The notes under the pieces are model-generated. The model had not been told where the DNA came from. It saw nothing but the letters and a program-made list of their open reading frames with translations, and did no database searches. Below, piece by piece: positions 17,106 to 26,057 of a stretch of DNA of 64,000 nucleotides. The first letter of the stretch is position 1; each line of letters opens with the position of its first letter. A program made the position numbers and the translations under genes. This DNA is from Dysgonomonas hofstadii (GTDB taxonomy: Bacteria; Bacteroidota; Bacteroidia; Bacteroidales; Dysgonomonadaceae). The stretch covers positions 124,001 through 188,000 of the forward strand of contig NZ_JACIEP010000005.1 of assembly GCF_014196915.1 (NCBI RefSeq). The letters are read 5' to 3'.

Positions 17106-18128
17106 ATGAAACTTAAAACAGCATTAATTATACTGATCCTTTTAGGAATATTCAATGCCTGTTCCGATAAACCGTCTTTGATAAAGGTCGCAGAATCGGA
17201 TTATCAATGGACAGGAATTGCTGTGTCTGAAGAAGGGCGTATTTTTGTAAATTATCCGACATGGAAGGTTCCTTCTCCTTTTAAAGTTGCGGAAGTGATA
17301 GACGGGAAAGAAGTTGCCTATCCGTCAATGGAAGCAAATGAATTGTTTGTTTGCGTACAAAGTGTTGTCATCGATAAGCTGAACCGCCTATGGATACTCG
17401 ATCCTGCGAATCCACAATTTAAAGGCGTGGTTGATGGCGGGCCTAAACTTTACCAGATAGATCTCCGTACCAATGAGATTGTCAGGACGTTCAGTTTTTC
17501 TGACAGTGCGTATACTGCTACCAGTTATCTGAATGATGTGAGGGTAGACACAAAAGATGATATAGCCTATATGACAGACTCAAAAGATGGGGCGATAGTC
17601 GTACTCGACTTGAAGTCAGGAAATTCGTGGCGGGCATTAGATAATAATTGTCCGGCTGTAATGGCCAATCTGGATGGTATTAACTTTAAATCGACCGGGA
17701 AGTCCAATGGTATAACAAACAGCGACGGTATCGAATTATCGGAAGATGGGAAAATGCTCTATTTTGCGGCGTTGACGGGTGATATTCTCTATCAGATACC
17801 CACATCGGTACTGAGAGATACAACTCTAGTCTGCGAGGATCGTTGCAAAGAAGTATCAATACTAAATGAGAAGAATGTACCAACAGACGGGATGATTTTG
17901 TATAATGGCAAACTTTATATGGCCGACCTGCCAAATGAAAGTGTGTGGTCGTTCGATCTGGCGACAAAACAAGGGCAAAATCTGGATTTCGGCCAGACGA
18001 TCCGCTGGGCAGACAGTTTTGCCATAGATGCAGATGGTTATGTTTATTTTACTACATCCCAGATCAATTATCCGGAACAGGAGAGGGTCAAATATGAGAT
18101 TTATAAATTCAGGCCTTTAGTCCCATAA
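17106..18128 (+). CDS. Major-royal-jelly/yellow-like (SMP-30 fold) lipoprotein
   Basis: 340 residues from ATG 17106; lipobox FNAC (C19). The mature part resembles the bacterial MRJP/yellow family, a six-bladed propeller related to SMP-30/gluconolactonase: NRLWILDPANPQF, YLNDVRVDTKDDIAYMTDSK, GIELSEDGKMLYFAAL and DGYVYFTTSQIN. No catalytic role is assured; relatives include lactonase-like and ligand-binding proteins. The open frame extends to 17049, overlapping the nitroreductase, but only the ATG at 17106 gives the signal sequence. Likely co-transcribed with the nitroreductase lipoprotein, hinting at a joint envelope redox function (inference). Confidence 0.82.
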   Translation: MKLKTALIILILLGIFNACSDKPSLIKVAESDYQWTGIAVSEEGRIFVNYPTWKVPSPFKVAEVIDGKEVAYPSMEANELFVCVQSVVIDKLNRLWILDPANPQFKGVVDGGPKLYQIDLRTNEIVRTFSFSDSAYTATSYLNDVRVDTKDDIAYMTDSKDGAIVVLDLKSGNSWRALDNNCPAVMANLDGINFKSTGKSNGITNSDGIELSEDGKMLYFAALTGDILYQIPTSVLRDTTLVCEDRCKEVSILNEKNVPTDGMILYNGKLYMADLPNESVWSFDLATKQGQNLDFGQTIRWADSFAIDADGYVYFTTSQINYPEQERVKYEIYKFRPLVP

Positions 18129-18203
18129 TCGAAATATCAGTTAAGTAATAAGGGCAATCAATAGTTGAAATTATTATGATTGTAAAAAATAATCGTTCTA
18201 TTT

Positions 18204-18655
18204 TCTACTGCGCACAATCGAAGATTGCTTGCCATCCTTTTTTCCTAAGCAAAAAAAGGATGCAAAAATGCTTTGGTGGCTCATCCTGCGTGCGACCCGT
18301 TACAGGCTCAGGAGCTAAATGGAAAGATTGTCCTGCGGACGCTTCCCATTTCACGCCCCTCTCGCCTGACGGGTGCCCCGCACTACGGCTTAATGCCACC
18401 GGGCGAAGCCACCTCAAGGCAGGGCAATTCCCTATCGTGCGCCAGCTTTCCGTGCATAGGTTCCTACGACGGGCACCTGTCCGGTGAAGACGGCGTGAAA
18501 CCAAATATTGTCTGAGCCGAAGGCGAGTTTATTTGGTTTAGCCGGCAAGCCGATGACAGGTCGGCGGGGAACCAGGTACTAGCCTTTTGTTTCGTTTTGG
18601 GCAATGCCAATCAACGATCGACGAAGCGAAGGCGAGTCAAAATGAAAAACAACCC
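18204..18655 (+). repeat. Dispersed repeat R2, copy 2
   Basis: Direct copy of 3612-4046, with ATGCCACCGGGCGAAGCCAC and TTCGTTTTGGGCAATGCCA conserved. It has a 30-bp unit at 18609-18638 that copy 1 lacks, and lacks the one copy 1 carries. It fills most of the 595-bp gap between the propeller lipoprotein and the DUF3861 gene. Frames of 80-103 codons inside are not conserved in copy 1 and are not called as genes. Confidence 0.8.
18609..18638 (+). repeat. 30-bp palindromic unit (filled site 2)
   Basis: Begins AATCAACGATCG and ends AAGGCGAGTC. Flanks CAATGCC and AAAATGA join directly in R2 copy 1 (4020-4032), so insertion is seen at base resolution. Confidence 0.82.
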
Positions 18656-18723
18656 CGAAGGGCGCGTTAGTAAAATTGAACGATTAAATCTAACTACTGA
18701 TTCGTATTAATAATTAAATAGTA

Positions 18724-19032
18724 ATGGAAAAGAAAGCATATCTGTATAAACTTACATTAGAAGCACTGAAAAATCCGGAAGGGGAGGCGTTGAATAAAGA
18801 GCCTCTGGAATTTGAATTCCGTAACCATGACGACCTGTTCAAAATCTTTGAAGTGATCAAGGGTAAAGATTTATTTGGTAGTCCGGCCGAAAGTATTGAA
18901 TTCGCCTTAGGCTTAAAGCTTTTCAGTGAAGTGATGATACACAATCGCAACCATCCTTTGTTTGAAGAACTGGCTCCGGCATTCGGACAGTTTATGAAAA
19001 GGTTGAAAGGCAGATTGATTCAGGAAGATTGA
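18724..19032 (+). CDS. DUF3861-family protein
   Basis: 102 residues, full length for the family. DUF3861 proteins are small cytosolic proteins of unknown function; the pattern here is LEFEFRNHDDLFKIFEVIK in the middle and LGLKLFSEVMIHNRNHPLF with FGQFMKRLKG at the end. No membrane segment or signal. It is convergent with the LytTR regulator, only 4 bases between the two stops, and has no obvious functional neighbour. Confidence 0.82.
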   Translation: MEKKAYLYKLTLEALKNPEGEALNKEPLEFEFRNHDDLFKIFEVIKGKDLFGSPAESIEFALGLKLFSEVMIHNRNHPLFEELAPAFGQFMKRLKGRLIQED

Positions 19033-19036
19033 CTGT

Positions 19037-19765
19037 CTATTCAAATAATTTCATAAGATTATCTTTGTAACTACTGCCGACTGGTAGCTTCTTACCGGCA
19101 ATATGAACAATGTTTTTATCAATTAATTCAATATGTTTGATTGATATAATATAAGATTTATGTATTCGCACAAATAAACCGGACGGTAGTTTTTCTTCCA
19201 GGTCCTTTAATGAAAAAAGAGTGGTGATATTTTGCTTTGTGGTATGGAAGGTAACGTATTCCCGTTGCCCTTCCACATAAAGCAAGTCAGCATAATTTAT
19301 TTTGTATAACTTATATCCGCTTTTTACTACCATGCTGTCCTCTTCCTGATTATGGGGTAGTCGATACTCTGCAGTAAATAACGGATTATGGAAACTGTTG
19401 TTTTCCCTTTTTTCTATTACCCTGTTTATCGCTTGTAGAAATCGGGGAAATGCGATCGGCTTCAACAGGTAATCGGCCACATCCAGTTCGTAGCTTTCCA
19501 CAGCATACTCCGAATATGCTGTCGTAAATATTACCACCGGTGGATTTTTCAGGCTACGGACAAATTCCAGGCCTGTGATCTCCGGCATCTGGATATCAGA
19601 TAATAAAATATCGATCTTTTCTTTTCTTAGAATCTCCATAGCTTCGAAAACGTTTGCTCCGGTTCCTGCCAATTCAAGAAACGGTAGTTTTGAAACATAC
19701 TCCGATAACAATTTCCGGGCATGATATTCATCATCTATAATTATGACTCTCAAAGTTTCGTTCAT
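19037..19765 (-). CDS. LytTR-family response regulator
   Basis: 242 residues. N-terminal receiver domain: acidic pair D11-D12, phosphoacceptor D57 in LLSDIQMPEITGLEF, and K-containing YLLKPIAFPRF. C-terminal LytTR DNA-binding domain from about 140, with YVEGQREYVTFHTTKQ and FVRIHKSYIISIKHIE. It is co-directional with the histidine kinase, 19 bases downstream of it, forming a LytS/LytR-type two-component pair. Targets are not visible; the adjacent RND operon has its own MarR regulator, so a link to it is not assumed. Confidence 0.93.
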   Translation of the reverse strand: MNETLRVIIIDDEYHARKLLSEYVSKLPFLELAGTGANVFEAMEILRKEKIDILLSDIQMPEITGLEFVRSLKNPPVVIFTTAYSEYAVESYELDVADYLLKPIAFPRFLQAINRVIEKRENNSFHNPLFTAEYRLPHNQEEDSMVVKSGYKLYKINYADLLYVEGQREYVTFHTTKQNITTLFSLKDLEEKLPSGLFVRIHKSYIISIKHIELIDKNIVHIAGKKLPVGSSYKDNLMKLFE

Positions 19766-19784
19766 AGCCTGAATTTTATGAAGA

Positions 19785-20819
19785 TTACAAATTTATAGAT
19801 AATTCTACCCTGAACGAGTCGGAATTATCGAATATATTCAATGAATACTCATTTTCGAAATAAAGCTCGAGCCGTCTTTTCACGTTTTCAATACCTATAC
19901 CACCTCCGTTCGACGCAGCTTTATTTTTGATCAATGGCTGGCTGTTTTCAGCGACGAAATATATTTGCTTCTCTTTCACTTCCAATAAGATATGAATGAA
20001 ACTGTTTTCATCAACTTCAAGAGGTGTGTGTTTGAAGCAGTTCTCTACCAGTGGTTGGAAAATCATTGGAGGTACACTTATATTTGTCTCGTTTTCATTT
20101 ATATAAGTAAAATTAATATTCTTGTCATTTTCAAATCTTAATTTTTGAAAATCGATAAAGTTTCTGATATAATCAATATCCTTTGACAGAGGAGTCAGTT
20201 CGGTTTCACAATCTTCCATCACATAACGCATCATTTGTGCCAGTTTCAGTACATATCCCGAAGTGTATTCGTCTTTGAAATATGTCATTGAATATATATT
20301 ATTCAAAGCATTAAATATAAAATGTGAATTGATTTGAGATTTCAGAACTCTGGCTTCCAGCATTTTCTTCTCAGATAACAATTCTTCTTTTTGTCTGGCA
20401 TCTTCGGCGGTCTTTCTTGTAAAGAAAATTATATTGGATATAGAATATGTTAATATAAAAATTGTGGCGTATCGTGATATCGAAAAAATAAACCTGAACT
20501 CATGTTCAACCTCTATGTTAAGGTTTTTAAACATATATATTTCGAACCGGGCGCAAATATTTGCAAACAGGACAACAAACGCAATAGAAAAAAGGAAAAA
20601 CAATATCTTCTTCTCCTTTATCAGTAATTTAGGTATCAATATATTATATGTTAGATAATATATCATAATCATACAAATAAAGCTTAAGGAGCCCACTTTT
20701 ATCGACCATTCAAAACTGATCCAGAGATTCTGAATAAATCCCAATATATAAATCCCTGTCCAGATAAGTATTGATTGAAGTTTTGTTGAAGAACGTATAT
20801 GATTTAGTATTTTGATCAT
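19785..20819 (-). CDS. LytS/YehU-type sensor histidine kinase
   Basis: 344 residues. Four hydrophobic segments within about residues 15-135 form a membrane sensor part with little external loop. The His_kinase dimerisation domain has KSQINSHFIFNALNNIYS with phosphoacceptor H166; the ATPase domain shows VPPMIFQPLVENCFKH (N-box) and GGGIGIENVKRRLELYF (G-box). It is the first gene of the two-component operon, followed 19 bases later by the LytTR regulator. The stimulus is unknown. Confidence 0.93.
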   Translation of the reverse strand: MIKILNHIRSSTKLQSILIWTGIYILGFIQNLWISFEWSIKVGSLSFICMIMIYYLTYNILIPKLLIKEKKILFFLFSIAFVVLFANICARFEIYMFKNLNIEVEHEFRFIFSISRYATIFILTYSISNIIFFTRKTAEDARQKEELLSEKKMLEARVLKSQINSHFIFNALNNIYSMTYFKDEYTSGYVLKLAQMMRYVMEDCETELTPLSKDIDYIRNFIDFQKLRFENDKNINFTYINENETNISVPPMIFQPLVENCFKHTPLEVDENSFIHILLEVKEKQIYFVAENSQPLIKNKAASNGGGIGIENVKRRLELYFENEYSLNIFDNSDSFRVELSINL

Positions 20820-21097
20820 AAGTATAAGATTAGAAAACCTGATTAAATATAATAATAATCATTATATAAAAACAAATATATTCAACCAAATCCCTGAGAA
20901 TATCTACCAACCGGCTGAGATCTTCAACGAAAGTATGTTTTGGGCGAAATATCTACTACATAAGATGATTGTTGAAAATTTGTAGCTGTTTCATACAGAT
21001 AACTTTCCTGTTCGTTGAATAATTTTTGAGATGATAAGATACTTGGCGATTTTTGCCTCAGAAAATAAGAGTACTTATAATCTCAATTGATAATATA

Positions 21098-21553
21098 ATG
21101 GAAAAAATCAGAGAAAACAGCATGAAGGGTGTCAATGTAGATTCGTTGATGCGACATGTTTTTAAGCTGTGGATGAGAAGTAAAAAACAAATATTGGATG
21201 AATTCAGGCTAACCGGTTCACAGTATGAAATATTATCGGCTATATATCATCTGAATACGTATAAAAAAGAGATAATTCAGATTGATCTGTCGGAGGAGAC
21301 CGGAATAGACCCAATGACAGTTTCTACCATTCTGCGCAATCTGGAAAAGAATAATATGATTACCCGTGTCCGAGGAACAGTGAATACCCGTGTGATATAT
21401 ATCGAATTGACAGACAAGGGAAAATCCCTTTACAGTATGGCATCGTCCAAAATGCTATTATGCTGTAATAATCTCTACCGCAATATTGATGAAAGAAATT
21501 TCACGGCTCAATTACTTGTGTTGTCCAAAGAACTGAATAAACTTAATAATTAA
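21098..21553 (+). CDS. MarR-family regulator of the RND efflux operon
   Basis: 151 residues from ATG 21098; the frame is open from 21053, but no other ATG fits better. Winged helix: YEILSAIYHLN, IDLSEETGIDPMTVSTILRN (recognition helix) and wing RGTVNTRVIYIELTDKG. It precedes the adaptor-pump-outer membrane genes by 7 bases, so it is the first gene of the operon and its presumed regulator. An imperfect AT-rich inverted repeat around TCAATTGA (21083-21090) upstream could be part of an operator; weak evidence. Confidence 0.88.
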   Translation: MEKIRENSMKGVNVDSLMRHVFKLWMRSKKQILDEFRLTGSQYEILSAIYHLNTYKKEIIQIDLSEETGIDPMTVSTILRNLEKNNMITRVRGTVNTRVIYIELTDKGKSLYSMASSKMLLCCNNLYRNIDERNFTAQLLVLSKELNKLNN

Positions 21554-21560
21554 AATAACA

Positions 21561-22685
21561 ATGAAAACAAAGATGATTTTAAGCGGGGCTATCGCTCTGT
21601 TAGGGCTTGCCTCATGTGGAAACAGTGGTCAAACGAACCAAGAGGCACCAAGTCAGGAATATCCTGTGATGGTTTTGAACAAACAGGATGCAAATATGCA
21701 GTCTGTATATCCGGCAACAATCAAGGGGCAGGAAGATATTGAGATAAAGCCGCGTATCGATGGTTATATCGAAGCGATATATGTAGATGAAGGTTCGGTT
21801 GTCAGGGCAGGACAGATATTGTTTAAGATTAATTCTCCTTCATCGGAACAAGCGTTAACTTCAGCTAAAGCATCTGTAAGTAGCGAAAAAGCTCAGGTTA
21901 ATACAGCAAAAGTAAATGTAGACCGTTACCGGCCTCTGGCAGAAAAAGGCATTGTTAGTGAAGTGCAATTACAGACCTATGAAAATGCCTATGAAACGGC
22001 TTTAGCATCGCTTGAACAAGCAGAAGCCACTCTGAAGAATGCACAGGCGACTATGAGTTGGACGACTGTTACCAGTCCTGTTGACGGGGTTGTCGGAGAA
22101 ATACCTTATCGTAAGGGCAGCTTGGTTAACAATAGCAATACACTGACCACCATTGCCAATACAGGTAATGTGTATGCTTATTTTTCGTTGAACGAACGAA
22201 AGTTAATGAGTTTCCTGGATGGAGTGGAAGGTTCAACCCAGTCAGAGAAAATAAGGAATATGGAACCGGTTTCCCTGATTCTTGCCGATGGATCGGAGTA
22301 TGAGGATAAAGGACGTATAGAAACAATCACCGGAACTGTAGATGTAACAACAGGATCTGCCAATTTCCGCGCAGAATTTTCTAATAAACAGGGTCGGCTG
22401 AGAAGTGGAACCAGCGGGAAAATAATTATTCCTAAAACGCTGGAAAATGTCTTTGTAATACCACAGAAAGCTACATTCAGTCAACAGGATAAAGTATTGG
22501 TCTATAAGCTTGAGGGCGACACTGTGAAACAGCAGCTTATTTCGGTGCAGACTATGCCTAACGGTCAGGATTATGCAGTAACCAGCGGCCTGTCGGACGG
22601 AGATAAAATAGTGTCGGATGGAGTAGCTACACTTAGGAATGGAATGAGGATCGCTACAAAACAAGAATATTTAAGTCAAAATTGA
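21561..22685 (+). CDS. RND efflux periplasmic adaptor (AcrA/MexA type) lipoprotein
   Basis: 374 residues; lipobox LGLASC (C19). The adaptor bridges the inner-membrane RND pump and the outer-membrane channel. A split biotinyl-lipoyl domain is visible (IKPRIDGYIEAIYVDEGSVV and SPVDGVVGEIPYRKGSLVNN) flanking a coiled-coil hairpin at about residues 95-160 rich in Ala, Glu and Lys. The C-terminal beta-barrel and membrane-proximal parts follow. Between this gene and the pump lies a short inverted repeat of GAAAGTTGAAA/TTTTCAACTTTC (22683-22770). Confidence 0.93.
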   Translation: MKTKMILSGAIALLGLASCGNSGQTNQEAPSQEYPVMVLNKQDANMQSVYPATIKGQEDIEIKPRIDGYIEAIYVDEGSVVRAGQILFKINSPSSEQALTSAKASVSSEKAQVNTAKVNVDRYRPLAEKGIVSEVQLQTYENAYETALASLEQAEATLKNAQATMSWTTVTSPVDGVVGEIPYRKGSLVNNSNTLTTIANTGNVYAYFSLNERKLMSFLDGVEGSTQSEKIRNMEPVSLILADGSEYEDKGRIETITGTVDVTTGSANFRAEFSNKQGRLRSGTSGKIIIPKTLENVFVIPQKATFSQQDKVLVYKLEGDTVKQQLISVQTMPNGQDYAVTSGLSDGDKIVSDGVATLRNGMRIATKQEYLSQN

Positions 22686-22789
22686 AAGTTGAAAATTGAA
22701 AGTTGAAAGTGTGTGTCCATAATTGAAAATTAACCAAGCATTTCGTTTTCAACTTTCCATTTTCCATTTTTCACTAAAAAATAAAAAAC

Positions 22790-25700
22790 ATGCTTAAAAC
22801 ATTTATAGAACGCCCGGTATTATCCACCGTTATATCAATAATAATAGTGGTATTGGGGATAATAGGACTAAATATGTTGCCGATAGAGCAATATCCCGAC
22901 ATTGCCCCTCCTACAGTACGGGTAGAAGCCTCTTATAGCGGGGCAAATGCCGATGTGATCATGAACAGCGTAGTGATTCCCCTGGAAGAGGCTATCAATG
23001 GTGTGGAAGGGATGACCTATATGACATCATCCGCAGCAACAGGATCTGCGACCATAACTGTTTATTTCGAACAGGGATCGGATCCCGATATGGCAACGGT
23101 AAACGTTCAGAATCTGGTAAATCAGGCATCGTCATTGCTGCCCGCCGAAGTAACACAGGCCGGGGTAACAGTTAGGAAGCAACAGACAAGTACCATCCTA
23201 ATGATGTCGCTTTCATCTGATAATCCGGAATATGATGCTGCCTTCATTCAAAATTATGCGGACATTAATATTATTCCGCAGATAAAACGTGTTAATGGCG
23301 TGGGTAACGCTTCTGCATACGGATCGAAAGAATATTCTATGCGTATCTGGATGAAACCGGATGTAATGGCTTCGTATAAAATATCGACAAACGAAGTTAT
23401 TGCCGCATTGCAGGATCAGAATATCGAAGCTGCTCCGGGCCAGTTGGGAGAAAACAGCAATCAGGCATTTCAGTATACATTGAAATATACCGGACGGCTA
23501 TCTTCAACAGAAGAATTTGAAAATATAATTGTCCGCTCTAATGACGGGAAAATTGTTCGCCTGAGTGATGTGGCGGATGTAGAACTGGGTGGTTTGCAGT
23601 ACAATATGTATATGACGACCGATGGAAATCCTGCCGTAATGATGGGTATTAACCAGACAGCAGGATCGAATGCACAGGAAGTGCTTACGAACGTAAAAGC
23701 AGAATTGGATAAGGCGGTAAAAGATTTTCCTCCCGGATTGAAACTAACTTATTTGATGGATATTAGTGATTTCCTGAACGCGTCTATCAATAAAGTTATC
23801 ATGACATTGCTCGAAGCATTTTTGCTGGTTTTCCTTGTTGTGTTCATTTTCCTTCAGGATTTCAGTTCTACATTGATCCCTGCCATAGCGGTACCTGTTG
23901 CCATTGTCGGCACATTCTTCTTCCTGTGGGTAATGGGCTTCTCTATCAATCTGCTTACATTATTTGCCCTTGTTTTAGCCATCGGGATTGTCGTCGATGA
24001 TGCAATAGTCGTCGTCGAGGCCGTACATGCCGAACTCGAACATGGAATAAAAGATCCTAAGCAGGCCTCTATTAAAGCCATGGGAGAAATCGCACCTGCC
24101 ATTATATCCATTACATTGGTTATGGCATCGGTATTTATCCCGGTTAGTTTTATCGGTGGCACAAGTGGTATTTTCTATAAGCAGTTTGGTTTGACATTGG
24201 CTATTGCCATCTTTATTTCGGCTATCAATGCTTTGACTCTAAGCCCGGCTTTGTGTGCCCTCTTTTTGAAACCACATGATGAGGAGCATGGTAAAAAAAG
24301 TTTTCTGAAACGCTTTTACTATTATTTCAATATCGGGTTTAGCGCAACAACAACGAAATACAGGAAGTCTCTGGTCTTTTTAGGAAAAAGGGGGCACAGA
24401 TGGATTACCGTAGGGATTATTCTGGTGAGCACATGTGTGCTGTTTGGACTGATGAAGGTAATACCTACCGGATTTGTTCCACAGGAAGACAGTGGTGGTG
24501 TTATGGGAAGTATCACTTTACCTCCCGGATCGTCACTGGAAAGATCAGATTCTGTAGTACATGCCGTTATGGAAATGGCTTTTGAAATACCGGAAGTAAA
24601 ACACGCCGGAAGCCTTAGCGGGATGAGTTTTATGAGTGGTACCGGTAGTTCCTACGGATCGGTAATGATAAAAATGGATCATTGGGATAATAGGGATATA
24701 ACCGCGAACGAAATTGCTGCGATATTGACCGAGAAAACAAGTTCTATCAAGAATGCTACATTCTTATTTTTCGGTACACCTACTATTCAGGGATTTGGTT
24801 TAAGTAGTGGTGTAGCTGTAAACCTGCAGGACCGTACGGGTGGTGATATTTATGATTTCTATAATGTAACGAATGACTTTATTGCGAAAATGAGCGCAAG
24901 AGAAGAAGTAATGACAGCCATGACAACATTTAACCCGAACTTTCCCCAAAAGCAACTGGAGGTTAATATGGCTAAGATCAAGGATGCAGGCATCACACTA
25001 AGTGATGTGATGGGTACTTTGCAGGCATACATCGGTAGCCAGTATATTTCAAACTTCAACCTGTATGGGAAACAATACCGGGTAATGATACAGGCTGCCC
25101 CCGAATATCGGTCTAAATTAGACGATCTGGATGGACTATATGTAAAAACGGCAAGCGGTGAAATGGCACCGGTTACAAGCTTTCTGACGATAACCGATGT
25201 TACTGGCCCTGAAACACGGACACGGTTCAACTTGTATTCTTCAATGGAATTGACAATTATTCCTAATTATGCAGGCGGATATAGTTCAGGGGATGTAATA
25301 AAAGCGATTGAAGAAATAACTCTCCCGACCGGATACAGCTATGAATTTTCAGATATGACACGTGAAGAAGCCGAAAGTAGCAGCCAGACTGTACTTATAT
25401 TTGGATTGTGTCTGATATTTGTTTACCTGCTATTGGCAGCTTTATACGAAAGTTACATTTTACCATTAGCTGTGATCTTCTCTCTTCCTGTAGGATTGGC
25501 CGGAGTATTTATCTTCCTTTCGGCATTCGGATTGAGCCAGGGTATAACAAATAATATCTATGTACAGATATCGCTGATTATGCTTATCGGGCTATTGGCT
25601 AAGAATGCCATTCTGATAGTAGAATATGCTATTCAGCGCCGCCAACAGGGTATGAGTATCGTAGATGCAGCCGTTAACGGTGCAGTAGCCCGTTTCCGTC

Positions 25701-25942
25701 CGATATTAATGACATCATTCGCTTTTATATTCGGACTTTTACCTCTGGCTGTTTCCACAGGGGCAGGTGCTATCGGTAACCGCTCGATAGGTATCAGCGC
25801 CATTGGAGGTATGCTAATAGGTACGCTTATCGGAGTATTGGTGATTCCGTCTCTCTATATCATATTCCAGTCTATACAAGACAAATTCAGCAAGTCGGGT
25901 ATGATAAATTCGAACGATGAGTTTATAAACAAACAACAATAA
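22790..25942 (+). CDS. RND multidrug efflux permease (AcrB/MexB type)
   Basis: 1050 residues, standard HAE-1 RND length with twelve membrane segments and two large periplasmic loops. Opening FIERPVLSTVISIIIVVLG is typical. The proton-relay aspartates sit in AIGIVVDDAIVVVEA (TM4) and the partner lysine in GLLAKNAILIVEYA (TM10). The GFVPQEDSG motif marks the second half. It works as a trimer that uses proton motive force to expel amphipathic compounds. Third gene of the MarR-adaptor-pump-channel operon. Substrate range cannot be predicted. Confidence 0.96.
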   Translation: MLKTFIERPVLSTVISIIIVVLGIIGLNMLPIEQYPDIAPPTVRVEASYSGANADVIMNSVVIPLEEAINGVEGMTYMTSSAATGSATITVYFEQGSDPDMATVNVQNLVNQASSLLPAEVTQAGVTVRKQQTSTILMMSLSSDNPEYDAAFIQNYADINIIPQIKRVNGVGNASAYGSKEYSMRIWMKPDVMASYKISTNEVIAALQDQNIEAAPGQLGENSNQAFQYTLKYTGRLSSTEEFENIIVRSNDGKIVRLSDVADVELGGLQYNMYMTTDGNPAVMMGINQTAGSNAQEVLTNVKAELDKAVKDFPPGLKLTYLMDISDFLNASINKVIMTLLEAFLLVFLVVFIFLQDFSSTLIPAIAVPVAIVGTFFFLWVMGFSINLLTLFALVLAIGIVVDDAIVVVEAVHAELEHGIKDPKQASIKAMGEIAPAIISITLVMASVFIPVSFIGGTSGIFYKQFGLTLAIAIFISAINALTLSPALCALFLKPHDEEHGKKSFLKRFYYYFNIGFSATTTKYRKSLVFLGKRGHRWITVGIILVSTCVLFGLMKVIPTGFVPQEDSGGVMGSITLPPGSSLERSDSVVHAVMEMAFEIPEVKHAGSLSGMSFMSGTGSSYGSVMIKMDHWDNRDITANEIAAILTEKTSSIKNATFLFFGTPTIQGFGLSSGVAVNLQDRTGGDIYDFYNVTNDFIAKMSAREEVMTAMTTFNPNFPQKQLEVNMAKIKDAGITLSDVMGTLQAYIGSQYISNFNLYGKQYRVMIQAAPEYRSKLDDLDGLYVKTASGEMAPVTSFLTITDVTGPETRTRFNLYSSMELTIIPNYAGGYSSGDVIKAIEEITLPTGYSYEFSDMTREEAESSSQTVLIFGLCLIFVYLLLAALYESYILPLAVIFSLPVGLAGVFIFLSAFGLSQGITNNIYVQISLIMLIGLLAKNAILIVEYAIQRRQQGMSIVDAAVNGAVARFRPILMTSFAFIFGLLPLAVSTGAGAIGNRSIGISAIGGMLIGTLIGVLVIPSLYIIFQSIQDKFSKSGMINSNDEFINKQQ

Positions 25943-26043
25943 AGCCCCTTCAATCCCCCGTAGGGGGACTTTGGCAAAGCCACGAATAGAATTATTAAAC
26001 AAATACCCTCTCTGTAGTCCCCCTTCGGGGGGATTAGGGGGGC
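25943..26043. repeat. ~100-bp inverted-repeat element between pump and channel genes
   Basis: Left arm AGCCCCTTCAATCCCCCGTA..., right arm ends ...GGGGGGATTAGGGGGGCT; the ~28-base arms are imperfect inverted copies, each with its own GGGGGACT hairpin half. It fills the gap between the permease stop and the outer-membrane gene. A related CCCC/GGGG-rich pair is at 49339-49396. It may act as a REP-like structured spacer in the operon RNA. Confidence 0.65.
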
Positions 26044-26057
26044 TAATATAAATAGAT

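Noticed and set aside
18176-18515. Open frames of 80-103 codons on both strands within R2 copy 2
   Set aside because: None is maintained in R2 copy 1, and composition follows the repeat rather than local coding DNA.
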